Assembly: GCA_034430615.1 (NCBI GenBank)
Contig: DAOUEJ010000216.1
Span: 22,870 to 86,869 of the forward strand
Source: E44-bin32 sp034430615
Lineage (GTDB): Bacteria; Chloroflexota; Anaerolineae; Anaerolineales; E44-bin32
Direction: 5' to 3'
Length of the DNA stretch: 64,000 nucleotides
Part shown: positions 1 through 8,327 of the stretch, one piece after another
How positions within the stretch are numbered: position 1 is the stretch's first letter
Layout of the letters: each line of letters opens with the position of its first letter
The notes under the pieces: model-generated
The model's database searches: none
Told to the model about the DNA's origin: nothing
Seen by the model: the letters and a program-made list of their open reading frames with translations, nothing else
Position numbers and translations under genes: made by a program

Positions 1-70
1 GCTCACACGTGCAGCGAGGCACCGTTTGTACTGCAAGGTCTATGCCTACTCGGACTGCCAGCAAGAACAC

Positions 71-99
71 TATGAGCGACCTGCAGGAGGTCGCTCATA
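71..99. terminator. Perfect 12-bp inverted repeat, possible terminator
   Basis: Arms TATGAGCGACCT (71-82) and AGGTCGCTCATA (88-99) are exact reverse complements around a 5-nt loop. There is no clear T-run on either side. It could end a gene entering from the left edge: one forward frame is open from base 2 to a TAG at 98-100 but is not recognisable. It could also end the small minus-strand ORF at 162-380. Confidence 0.4.
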
Positions 100-161
100 G
101 ATACAAACCGAGCCTTTATTTGCGATCAGCGCCCGTGAGGAACAATTCGTGGGCGCCCGCA

Positions 162-380
162 CTAGCCTGAGCGACTCCCGGAGGTATGGGTCAGGCTCTT
201 GAAAAAACCATGTCCATAGGCACGGGCAATTGCATCCAGGCCGTGCATCGAGACCGCTGTGCGCCTCCCGCTGCGGAGATCCACATAAGTTGCTCGATCC
301 AGATTCTGCGGACAATTGATGTCACGCATCATCTCGGCCAGGCGCTGCCGGTTTTCGTCACTTAGAAGGAATTCTGCCAT
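162..380 (-). CDS. Possible small hypothetical protein (72 aa)
   Basis: This is an open frame from an ATG at 380 preceded by a GGTGAGGG-like ribosome binding site about 8 nt upstream. The product begins MAEFLLSDENRQRLAEMM and has an amphipathic first helix. I recognise no family. It is the only candidate gene with protein-like composition in bases 1-621; the rest of that stretch holds only the hairpin at 71-99 and overlapping short frames. It may be spurious. Confidence 0.3.
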   Translation of the reverse strand: MAEFLLSDENRQRLAEMMRDINCPQNLDRATYVDLRSGRRTAVSMHGLDAIARAYGHGFFKSLTHTSGSRSG

Positions 381-621
381 CGCTTTGCCCTCACCAGGTG
401 ATAACGTGTTCACGCCAACAAGATGCAAGCTTTATGCCATCTGCTTGACCTCTACCCCGTCGTTCGTAGAATCCAATTCAAGTCCATTTGGGTTCGCCCC
501 AGGTGAGGGAATCGCTCTACAACTCTTATCCATAGGCTTCTTCAGTGCACCGGATGCGCTGGTGCAGTGTTCTTTCCCTTAACGGGGCTAGATCAAAGAT
601 TGTAGGTAGGAAGGAAAAGTA

Positions 622-3132
622 ATGAAACGGAAGCTGCGCGGTTTTAAACCGAAAGCGATCGGGCTTGACTTTAACCTTTACCGGGTTGAGGTACCGATCA
701 CAGGCGTCTCCGATTCACACTTAAGTGTGGTCGATGTCTGGCCGGAGGGGGTCGACCGGACGGTGCTATTCGTCCACGGATATGCGGGTGTCGCTGAAAC
801 CTGGGAATACCAGATCAACCATTTCATGCAGTTTGCGCGCGTCGTCGCCCCGGATTTACGCGGTCACGGTCAGAGTGATGCGCCCTACACCCAGTACACG
901 ATGCCCGAACTGGTCAGTGATCTCGAGACGATTACCGCCTACCTTGATTTCCCCCAACGCTTCACGCTCGTCGGCCACTCGTTTGGCGGCTCGATCTGCA
1001 TCGAGTATGCAGCCCTCCATCCTGAACGGCTCGACAAGTTGGTCCTGCTCACAACTGCCGGGGAGTATCCACTACCCCGCGCGGCCCAGCTACTATCGCG
1101 TGTACCGACTGCTGCCTTCCGCCCGCTGTGGCGCTTCCGCCCGCGCTGGAACGCCGAAGTGCATGTGATGAAACGTATGATGCTCAACAACCTGCGCAAA
1201 TGGCAGGGTTGGGATGCGATGAGCAAGATTAGAACACCGACTTTGATCGTGACCGGTGAACGAGATCGCTACTTCCCGAAATCGGTTTACCAGCGTGTGG
1301 CCACCAGTATTCCCGGGGCGGAAGTGGTCGACATCGGGGCTTCCAAGCATAAGGTCCAACTTGAGCGCCACCAGGCGGTCAACCGTGCCATCGAGCGCTT
1401 CATCCTCGGGGAGGTAGACGGTCACCGCCACAGCTGGCGCGAGAACACCCTGGCTCCCACCGTCCACCCGGAACGCCCCTGGCTGCGCAGCTACGGCAAA
1501 CACACACCCTTCTCGATCCCCATCCCCCGTCAACCTCTGCACAGTTTCCTCGAAGTTGCTGCCGACTGGCTCCCGAAACAGGTTGCGACCGTGTTCTACG
1601 GGTCTGAGCTTACCTATCAGCAACTCAACCGCCAGGTCAACCAATTTGCCCATGCCCTACATGGCTTGGGAGTCAGTCCCGGTGACCGGGTGATGGTGGT
1701 TCTGCCCAATATGCCCCAGCTCATCATCGCCTACTATGCCACGCTCAAAATCGGCGGTGTGGTCGTCCTGCCCAACCCCGACGCCTCTGGGGAAAGCCTG
1801 CTCGGCCAGGTCCGCATGACCGGTGCCCGGGTGCTCGTCACTCTGAGTGAGTTCAGCGCACTGGCTGGTCTCATCAGCGAGAAGACCGATACCCGGGTCG
1901 TCCTTGCCTCACTTCGCAACGCCGTTTCGGGGCGAACCTACAAACAACTGATGGCCCGCTGGGAAGCGGCCGGCTTCCAATCCGCGCGCGAGGACAGCGA
2001 GCATGCGGTCGGGATTCAAATGGATCGTTTGATGATGGATGCCTCCTGGGATTCCCCTTCCGTGAAGGTCCGGCATGATGACCCCGCAGCAATCCTCTTC
2101 ACGAGTGGAACGACAGACGAACCTAAGGGTGTCTGCCTGACCCACGCCAACCTTGTCGCCAACGCGCTGCAGACCCGTCACTGGATCCCGGAGCTGGAGA
2201 CCGGAAAGGAGACATTCATGGCTGTCATACCGCTCACGCACAGCTATGGCATGACCAGTGCCATGAACATCCCGATCGCCATGGCGGCGACGATCATCCT
2301 GCTCCCGGTCTTTGAACTTGATCAAGTACTCGAACATATCAAGGCTTACAAGCCAACCATCTTCCCCGGTGTACCCTCGATTTACATGGCCCTGAACCAG
2401 GCTCCGAATGTACGCGAGTACGGGCTCGAGTCGATAAAGGCCTGTATCAGCGGCGCAGCACCACTGCCAATCGAAGTCCAGGAGACCTTTGAAAAGCTCA
2501 CCCACGGCCGCCTGGTGGAGGGTTATGGCTTGACGGAAGCTTCTCCGGTGACCCATGCCTACCCCTTTGATGGACCGGAAAAACCGGGCTCGATGGGCAT
2601 CCCCATCCCTGGAACAGAGGCGCGCATCGTCGACCTGGTCAGCGGTGAGCCGCTTTCACCCGGACAAGTCGGCGAACTGCTTGTGCGCGGGCCGCAGGTT
2701 ATGCAGGGCTACTGGGCAGGTCCGGATCACGAACCAAACCAGGATTCACTGAAGGACGGCTGGCTTTATACGGGCGATGTTGCAGTCATGGATAGTGAAG
2801 GCTTCTTCACGATCATCAGCCGCAAGCGTGACACCATCATGGCTGGCGAGTTCAGCGTTTACCCGCGCGACGTTGAGGAAGTGCTTTACGAGAACAGTAA
2901 GGTGCTCGAGGTAGCGGTGGTTGGGGTCCAGTCCGAAGATGGCGGGCAGAAGGTCAAGGCCTTCGTCGTCCCACGCCCGGGAATGGACCTCTCGGAGGAG
3001 GAGCTGCTCGAACTCTGCCGCAGGCGGTTGGAACCCTACGCTGTACCCTGGGAGATCGAATTTCGCAGCGAGCTTCCAAAATCATTCGTCGGCAAGGTGC
3101 TGCGCAGGATGTTGGTCGAGCACCCCTCATGA
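622..3132 (+). CDS. Alpha/beta hydrolase fused to AMP-dependent acyl-CoA ligase
   Basis: This 836-aa protein has two enzyme halves. Residues 1-265 are an alpha/beta hydrolase with nucleophile elbow GHSFGG (Ser120), probable acid Asp215 in TGERD, and a His near 243. Residues about 315-836 are an ANL-superfamily acyl-CoA ligase with P-loop FTSGTTDEPKG (near 491), the YGLTEASP motif, YTGD, and the C-terminal lysine motif KSFVGKVLRR. FadD-like ligases activate fatty acids with ATP and CoA. The fused hydrolase may release or trim the acyl substrate, but this is inference. OleBC olefin-synthesis proteins have the same hydrolase-ligase order; the intact ligase Lys and FadD-like tail favour a CoA ligase, so I leave that open. 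AGGAAGGAAAAGT precedes the ATG. Confidence 0.85.
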   Translation: MKRKLRGFKPKAIGLDFNLYRVEVPITGVSDSHLSVVDVWPEGVDRTVLFVHGYAGVAETWEYQINHFMQFARVVAPDLRGHGQSDAPYTQYTMPELVSDLETITAYLDFPQRFTLVGHSFGGSICIEYAALHPERLDKLVLLTTAGEYPLPRAAQLLSRVPTAAFRPLWRFRPRWNAEVHVMKRMMLNNLRKWQGWDAMSKIRTPTLIVTGERDRYFPKSVYQRVATSIPGAEVVDIGASKHKVQLERHQAVNRAIERFILGEVDGHRHSWRENTLAPTVHPERPWLRSYGKHTPFSIPIPRQPLHSFLEVAADWLPKQVATVFYGSELTYQQLNRQVNQFAHALHGLGVSPGDRVMVVLPNMPQLIIAYYATLKIGGVVVLPNPDASGESLLGQVRMTGARVLVTLSEFSALAGLISEKTDTRVVLASLRNAVSGRTYKQLMARWEAAGFQSAREDSEHAVGIQMDRLMMDASWDSPSVKVRHDDPAAILFTSGTTDEPKGVCLTHANLVANALQTRHWIPELETGKETFMAVIPLTHSYGMTSAMNIPIAMAATIILLPVFELDQVLEHIKAYKPTIFPGVPSIYMALNQAPNVREYGLESIKACISGAAPLPIEVQETFEKLTHGRLVEGYGLTEASPVTHAYPFDGPEKPGSMGIPIPGTEARIVDLVSGEPLSPGQVGELLVRGPQVMQGYWAGPDHEPNQDSLKDGWLYTGDVAVMDSEGFFTIISRKRDTIMAGEFSVYPRDVEEVLYENSKVLEVAVVGVQSEDGGQKVKAFVVPRPGMDLSEEELLELCRRRLEPYAVPWEIEFRSELPKSFVGKVLRRMLVEHPS

Positions 3133-3204
3133 CCAACCCATGCCCGGGGGAAGGATTCACCAGTTCCCTTCGCAGCTCCGGAGATTTACAATACTAGGAC
3201 TTCG

Positions 3205-3933
3205 ATGCTTCGGCGACGCTGGATTTGGTGGCTGGTTGTCCTGGGCATTCTGTTTACAGGTGGATACTTGATGCTTCAACCCCGCTGGATCGTTCGGCGC
3301 TTAAACGGACATTCTCCAGGCGTACTCTACGCCGTGGACACTGATTCCCCTGTTATCGCCCTCACCATCGACGATGGCCCCGATCCGGAATCCACCCCGC
3401 GCATCCTTGAAATCCTCAATGAATACGAGGCACGTGCAACCTTCTTCCTGCTCACCGATCGCATTCCCGGATCGGAGGGGCTGGTTCAGCAGATCGTTAG
3501 CGGCGGCCACGAACTCGGCAACCACATGCTCACAGACCAGGCAAGCATCCGGCTCTCAGCTTCGGAATTTGAGAAGCGTCTCCTCGATGCGCAGCGCGTT
3601 CTGGAAACCTACGCGGAAACCAGATGGTTTCGCCCCGGTTCAGGATGGTACAACCAGGAGATGCTCTCCACTGTCACCCGCCACGGATACCACACGGCTC
3701 TCGGCTCGATATATCCGTACGATGCGCACCTGCCTTCATCCTGGCTGGCCTCGCGCTACATCCTGTGGCGAGCGCATCCAGGAGGCGTGATCATCCTGCA
3801 CGATTCGGAAGCGCGAGGCGAACGGACCGTGGATACTTTGAAAGTTATCCTGCCGGCGCTTCAGGAACGAGGCTACCGCATCGTAACCCTGACCGAACTC
3901 ATCCAGCACGCAGACCAGGAAGGCCAATCCTGA
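3205..3933 (+). CDS. Membrane-anchored polysaccharide deacetylase-like protein (NodB domain)
   Basis: The 242-aa product has an N-terminal membrane anchor (about residues 8-27) and a carbohydrate esterase family 4 domain. Motif 1 is TIDDGPD, motif 2 is GHELGNHMLTD, motif 3 is RPGSGWYN, and the domain ends in an ILHD motif. The first metal His of motif 2 is present, but the second His of the usual H-x3-H is Asp, which is seen in a divergent NodB subgroup. It probably deacetylates a cell-surface polysaccharide or peptidoglycan outside the membrane. Substrate is unknown. It lies 72 bp after the ligase fusion and 26 bp before the ferredoxin gene. Confidence 0.8.
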   Translation: MLRRRWIWWLVVLGILFTGGYLMLQPRWIVRRLNGHSPGVLYAVDTDSPVIALTIDDGPDPESTPRILEILNEYEARATFFLLTDRIPGSEGLVQQIVSGGHELGNHMLTDQASIRLSASEFEKRLLDAQRVLETYAETRWFRPGSGWYNQEMLSTVTRHGYHTALGSIYPYDAHLPSSWLASRYILWRAHPGGVIILHDSEARGERTVDTLKVILPALQERGYRIVTLTELIQHADQEGQS

Positions 3934-3959
3934 CCCACACTTTTTCAAGGAGCATACTC

Positions 3960-5036
3960 ATGACCGATGGTGCCTATCGTCGTCTCGCCCAGCGGTTGGA
4001 TGAGCTGCCGGATGGATTTCCGGCCACGCAGGATGGGTCCGAACTGGACCTGCTGGAAGTACTCTTTACTCCGGAGGAAGCCGATCTCGCCTCACATCTG
4101 CGTCTGACACCCGCCACGCCTGAATCGATCGCCTCTCAGCTTGGAATGGACGCTGAGCACGTACGCATCCAACTCAAGCAAATGGCCAAGAAAGGCTTGA
4201 TCGCGGCCGAGCGCACAGCTGATGGACTGGGCTATGGGTTAATGCCGTTCATCGTTGGGATTTATGAGATGCAGGCCGGTCGCATCGATCGCGAGCTTGC
4301 TGAACGCTTCGAGGCCTACTACCAGCAAGCCTTTGTCCAGGCCGTTGGAACCCAGCCATACTTCCACCGGGTTTTGCCCGTCCAGGAAACGATCGAGCTC
4401 GAGATGGAACTTCAGCCGTATGAGAGCACGGCGGCCTTAATCGACCAGGCTCAAGCGTGGGGGGTGGTGGACTGCATCTGCCGCGTCCAGAAATCCCTGA
4501 TCGGGGAGGGTTGTGAACACCCTCTCGATGTCTGTATGATCCTGAGTTCGCAACCCGGCGCTTTCGATGCCAGCTCAAGCGTCAAGGCCCTTGACCACGA
4601 TGGCGCCATTGCCACCCTGCGCAGGGCGGCCGAAGCCGGACTTGTCCACACCGTCAGCAACCACCAGGAAGGGCACTGGTACATCTGCAACTGCTGCACT
4701 TGCTCATGCGGGATTCTGCGCGGGCTGAAAGAATTTGGCGTGGCGAATGTGGTCGCGCATTCCCGCTTCCTCAGCCAGGTCGAGGAAGAACTTTGTGTGG
4801 GATGCGAACTTTGCCTGGAATGGTGTCAGTTCGAAGCCCTTACCCACGCGGAAATTGCGCAGGTTGACGCTGATCGCTGCGTCGGATGCGGGGTGTGCGT
4901 CATTCACTGCCCGGAGAATGCACTCACGCTTATCGAACGGACGACAGGGGAATCCCCCGTCCCTCCGCTCACGCTCGAGGAATGGCGGTCAGCACGTGCC
5001 CTTTCCCGCGGTATTGACCTGAATCACGTGATCTAA
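3960..5036 (+). CDS. Winged-helix and 4Fe-4S ferredoxin-domain protein
   Basis: I place the start at ATG 3960 because AAGGAG (3947-3952) sits 7 nt upstream; the longer open frame would overlap the deacetylase gene. The 358-aa protein has an N-terminal winged-helix region (about 20-85). A central Cys-rich part follows, with DCICR, CEHPLDVCM and CNCCTCSCG clusters. The C-terminus holds two 4Fe-4S motifs, CVGCELCLEWC and CVGCGVCVIHC. Family relatives are annotated as 4Fe-4S dicluster proteins of unknown role; the combination suggests a redox-linked regulator or electron carrier. Cytoplasmic, since no signal peptide is seen. Confidence 0.8.
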   Translation: MTDGAYRRLAQRLDELPDGFPATQDGSELDLLEVLFTPEEADLASHLRLTPATPESIASQLGMDAEHVRIQLKQMAKKGLIAAERTADGLGYGLMPFIVGIYEMQAGRIDRELAERFEAYYQQAFVQAVGTQPYFHRVLPVQETIELEMELQPYESTAALIDQAQAWGVVDCICRVQKSLIGEGCEHPLDVCMILSSQPGAFDASSSVKALDHDGAIATLRRAAEAGLVHTVSNHQEGHWYICNCCTCSCGILRGLKEFGVANVVAHSRFLSQVEEELCVGCELCLEWCQFEALTHAEIAQVDADRCVGCGVCVIHCPENALTLIERTTGESPVPPLTLEEWRSARALSRGIDLNHVI

Positions 5037-5042
5037 ACCTTC

Positions 5043-5798
5043 ATGGGCCTCCCCTACAGCGGGTTATCACTCCCCGGTCGGCGCAAGCCTTACCTGATGG
5101 CGCATCGCGGCAACCGCGCCCTCTTCCCCGAGAACACCCGCTCAGCATTCATGCGGGCTTTCGAGGATGGCTCTGACATCCTCGAAACCGACCTGCAACT
5201 ATCGGCCGACGACGTCTTTATGTGTATTCATGATGGCACAGTCGATCGTACAACCAACGGCCATGGATCGGTGGCGGATCTAAGCCTGTCGGAGCTGCAG
5301 CGCCTCGACGCAGCCGCAAGCCATCCAGATCTCCCTCCGGAAATCATACCGACACTGGAAGAGCTGAGTTCCTGGCTTCCACAAGATGTGGGGCTGGCGC
5401 TGGAGTTGAAATCGGATCGCTTCCTCGAACCTGGAATTGCGTCGAGACTCCTCCGGCTTCTCCGTGAGGCAGACATCCTGAACCGAACCGTGATCCTATC
5501 CTTCAGCCAGGAGCGGTTGCGTTCAGTTAAGGCCCTCGATCCAGCCGTGCCCATCGGCTGGATTACTTTGAAGAGCGCCATCCCTCGCGGTACGTTCGAG
5601 ATGCTGGGGCCGTTTTGGCCGCTGCTCATGCTCAACCCGTTCTTTGTTCGATGGGCCCACCGGCGACATCAAGTTGTTGCGCCGCTCGATTCGGCCCCGG
5701 AAGCCCGGCTGGGTTATTATTCATGGCTGGGGTGCGATGCTGTACTCAGCGATCACCCGCACATCACGGCCGAGAAGCTCGACAAGCTGCGAGGCTGA
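5043..5798 (+). CDS. ugpQ: Glycerophosphodiester phosphodiesterase
   Basis: The 251-aa protein has the full GDPD signature: AHRGN with PENT, ETDLQLS and the HDGTVDRTT catalytic His region, followed by LELKSD. The family hydrolyses glycerophosphodiesters from lipid turnover to glycerol-3-phosphate and an alcohol, using a divalent metal in a TIM barrel. There is no signal peptide, so the enzyme is cytoplasmic. It starts 6 nt after the ferredoxin gene and is probably co-transcribed with it. Confidence 0.88.
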   Translation: MGLPYSGLSLPGRRKPYLMAHRGNRALFPENTRSAFMRAFEDGSDILETDLQLSADDVFMCIHDGTVDRTTNGHGSVADLSLSELQRLDAAASHPDLPPEIIPTLEELSSWLPQDVGLALELKSDRFLEPGIASRLLRLLREADILNRTVILSFSQERLRSVKALDPAVPIGWITLKSAIPRGTFEMLGPFWPLLMLNPFFVRWAHRRHQVVAPLDSAPEARLGYYSWLGCDAVLSDHPHITAEKLDKLRG

Positions 5799-5889
5799 TC
5801 GGCCGTTTGAGGGCATTTCCCGGACAAATTACGAACTGGCGGGAGAGTCCTGACTACAACAGATCGTGCATTCCCTGAATGGAGTCCAG

Positions 5890-6777
5890 ATGGTCGTCGA
5901 CAGCTTCAAATACCTGCCGCGCCTGATCGCCGCGTTCTACCAGATGGCGGAGGTTGAACCCCGCCGGCCGATTCCATGGACCCCTATGTCCGGTCCACTC
6001 GACCAATGCACGTTTGGTCTGGTCACCTCGGCCGGCCTCTACGCTGCTAATACCGACAGCCCATTCGATGTCGAGCGCGAACGACTTGAACCGACCTGGG
6101 GCGATCCCAGTTTCCGCCGCATCACGAAAGATATATCAACCGAGGACCTCGCCATCAGCCACCTGCACCTCAACACGGCCGACATCCAGCGCGATCCCAA
6201 TATCGTCTTCCCCCGCGAGCGGATGGAAGAACTGGTGGAAAACGGTCGCATTGGAGGACTGGCTGAAGAGAATTTCTCCTTCATGGGCTACCAGGGCTAC
6301 CCGCCCGATACGAAAGCCTGGGAGCAGAAGTATGGTCCCCAGGTAGCCCAGGCGCTCAAGAGTGCTGGTGTCCAATGCGTCATCCTCACCCCGGTGTGAC
6401 CAGATTGCGCCATCAACGTGCCCGTGCTGGCGCGTACACTCGAAGCCGCTGGACTCTCAACAATCCTGATCACGATGATGCCAGTTTGGGCAGAAGCGAT
6501 CGGCGTCCCCCGAACACTCGCAGTCGAATTTCCGTTCGGTCATACCCTTGGGGCTCCCGGTGACACAGCGCAACAGCTGCGCGTGCTATCACAAGCACTT
6601 GGTATCCTTGAGCAGGCGACCGAACCCGGGTATATCGAACACAGCCTTGAAACATGGCACGAACCCTTGGATGCGGCCATTAAGTCCTGGCAGCCTGCTG
6701 AACCTTCTCCGATCATCGCCGAACTGTCGCCCAAGTTCCGTGAGATGCTCCGCTCAAGGCGCCGGAACCGTTCATAG
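5890..6777 (+). CDS. GrdB/PrdB-like selenoprotein with in-frame UGA (Sec170)
   Basis: The reading frame runs 295 residues if UGA at 6397-6399 is decoded as selenocysteine. The first half begins MVVDSFKYLPRLI and has the IPWTP and WGDPSFR motifs. It reaches ILTPV just before the UGA and continues PDCAINVPVLARTLEAAG in the same frame. This matches the glycine/sarcosine/betaine/D-proline reductase selenoprotein B family, where TPV-(U/C)-P-x-C is the redox centre; here it is U170-P-D-C173. The start is ATG 5890, 5 nt after GGAG; an upstream GTG at 5866 is possible. Conventional calling splits it into 177- and 119-aa pieces. No GrdA, PrdA or thioredoxin partner lies next to it, so it may be a stand-alone reductase whose substrate I cannot name. 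Confidence 0.85.
6407..6433 (+). promoter_or_regulatory. Putative bacterial SECIS hairpin after UGA 6397
   Basis: GCGCCA (6407-6412) pairs exactly with TGGCGC (6428-6433). Inside it ACG (6416-6418) pairs with CGT (6423-6425), leaving the apical loop TGCC. A G at loop position 2 about 21 nt after the UGA fits the bacterial SECIS rule (loop G at position 1 or 2, roughly 16-37 nt downstream) for SelB recruitment. The fold was done by eye only. Confidence 0.7.
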
Positions 6778-6839
6778 GAGCTGGGATCCGGCTGAACTTT
6801 GATCGCAGAACATTAAGCTGCCGCAACAGGAGATTGAAA

Positions 6840-8252
6840 ATGCGTCCTCTTGAAATCTTGCTCCTGGTCCTGATCGGTACGGATCTCCTCAGTCAAATCC
6901 TTGATCGGAAGATCGAGTTTCAAGGACTTCCACTGATCCCGTCGCTAACGATCATCACCAGCACGCTTCAGATCACGCTCGAGGGCTATCGCTGGCAGCT
7001 TGTACCCGCCTATCTGCTTGCGATCAGTTTCTTCCTGCTCGCTATCGTCCGTAGACGACGTGAGCCGGAGTCGAAGAAAGGGACAAACTGGACATTCAAA
7101 GGCTTGGCTCTGCTGGCCTTCGCTGTGGCCATTGGCTTGCCGGTGCTGCTCCCGGTGCCTCGCCTGAACGCACCCGATGGATCCTATCCGGTGGGCACAA
7201 CGACGCTCGAACTTGTCGACACAAAGCGCGTGGACCCTTATGCCCCTGAACCTGACCAGCCGCGCCGGACACTCCTGCAAATCTGGTACCCGGCTGAGGG
7301 CGCTCCCGGGCTCCACCACGCACCCTGGATGGAGGCGGCGGAAATTGTGGCTCCCGCCGTTGCAAATTGGATCAATCTGCCATCGTTCTTCCTTGACCAC
7401 CTGGCGCTGTCTCGCTCTCCTGCTTTACAGGATGCACGTGTGTATCCGGCCAGCGATAGATACCCGATCGTGCTCTTCTCACACGGCTACGGTGGTTTTC
7501 GCGCCCAGAATACCAACCAGGCGATCTACCTCGCCAGCCATGGCTTCATCGTAGCGGCCGTCGAGCATACCTACGGAGCTGTCGTGACCGTTTTCCCCGA
7601 CGGCGAAGTCGCCTACCACAACCCTGATACATTACCGGACGGGCTGTCAGAACTGGAAGACCTGGCGGCAACGCGACGCCTGGGGGACCAATGGGCCGGG
7701 GATCTGGCGTATGCGCTCGACACGCTGACCTCTCTAGATCAGGGCGGAGAGGGAGACCTTTTTACAAACCGGCTAGACCTAGAAAATATAGGCGTGATGG
7801 GGCACTCAACCGGAGGCGGGGCAGCGATCGAGTTCTGCCAGCACGATCCACGATGCGCCTCGGTCCTGACCATGGATCCCTACTTGAAGCCGGTTTCGGA
7901 GCAAACCCTGGAAACTGGACTGGCGGTCCCTGCCCTTCATCTCTTTAGCGAGCGCTGGTCGTCGGGGGAAAATCAGCAGGCGTTCAGTAGGTTTGCCACG
8001 CAAGCAGCAAACAATACCTGGACAGGATCCATTGCCGGAACCGCTCATTATGATTTTACGGACCTGCCACTGCTCACGCCCCTGGCTTCAATGATCAGTT
8101 TAAAAGGGCCGATCCCAGGGCCGCGTGTGGTTGAGATTATCAACGCATACACGCTTGCGTTCTTCGATTTCACGCTCAAGGGACAGGCCTCCGCTTTAAT
8201 CCCGGGATTGAGCACTCCATACGTTGAGTTGATCCTGAAGAATATCCCATGA
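6840..8252 (+). CDS. Membrane-anchored PAF-acetylhydrolase-like esterase
   Basis: The start is ATG 6840 with CAGGAG 7 nt upstream. The 470-aa protein opens with about three hydrophobic segments (within residues 1-110). A lipase/esterase fold follows, with LFSHGYGG (oxyanion region) and nucleophile elbow GHSTGGG, a later Asp in MDPY, and His in GTAHYDF. This is the layout of platelet-activating-factor acetylhydrolase (type II) homologues, which release short or oxidised acyl groups from phospholipids. Bacterial members are poorly characterised, so the substrate is unknown. The gene is preceded by the selenoprotein, 62 nt away. Confidence 0.8.
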   Translation: MRPLEILLLVLIGTDLLSQILDRKIEFQGLPLIPSLTIITSTLQITLEGYRWQLVPAYLLAISFFLLAIVRRRREPESKKGTNWTFKGLALLAFAVAIGLPVLLPVPRLNAPDGSYPVGTTTLELVDTKRVDPYAPEPDQPRRTLLQIWYPAEGAPGLHHAPWMEAAEIVAPAVANWINLPSFFLDHLALSRSPALQDARVYPASDRYPIVLFSHGYGGFRAQNTNQAIYLASHGFIVAAVEHTYGAVVTVFPDGEVAYHNPDTLPDGLSELEDLAATRRLGDQWAGDLAYALDTLTSLDQGGEGDLFTNRLDLENIGVMGHSTGGGAAIEFCQHDPRCASVLTMDPYLKPVSEQTLETGLAVPALHLFSERWSSGENQQAFSRFATQAANNTWTGSIAGTAHYDFTDLPLLTPLASMISLKGPIPGPRVVEIINAYTLAFFDFTLKGQASALIPGLSTPYVELILKNIP

Positions 8253-8327
8253 TCATCCGACAATCACGATCAATATATTTGAGAAAAGACAATCGGATGC
8301 TAGCTACAGAACGGACGGAATACCTCC

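Noticed and set aside
316..582. 88-aa forward ORF
   Set aside because: Composition is unlike protein, no RBS, and it overlaps the more plausible minus-strand ORF.
3624..3959. Longer start for the ferredoxin-domain protein
   Set aside because: It overlaps the deacetylase coding region in a different frame and lacks an RBS.
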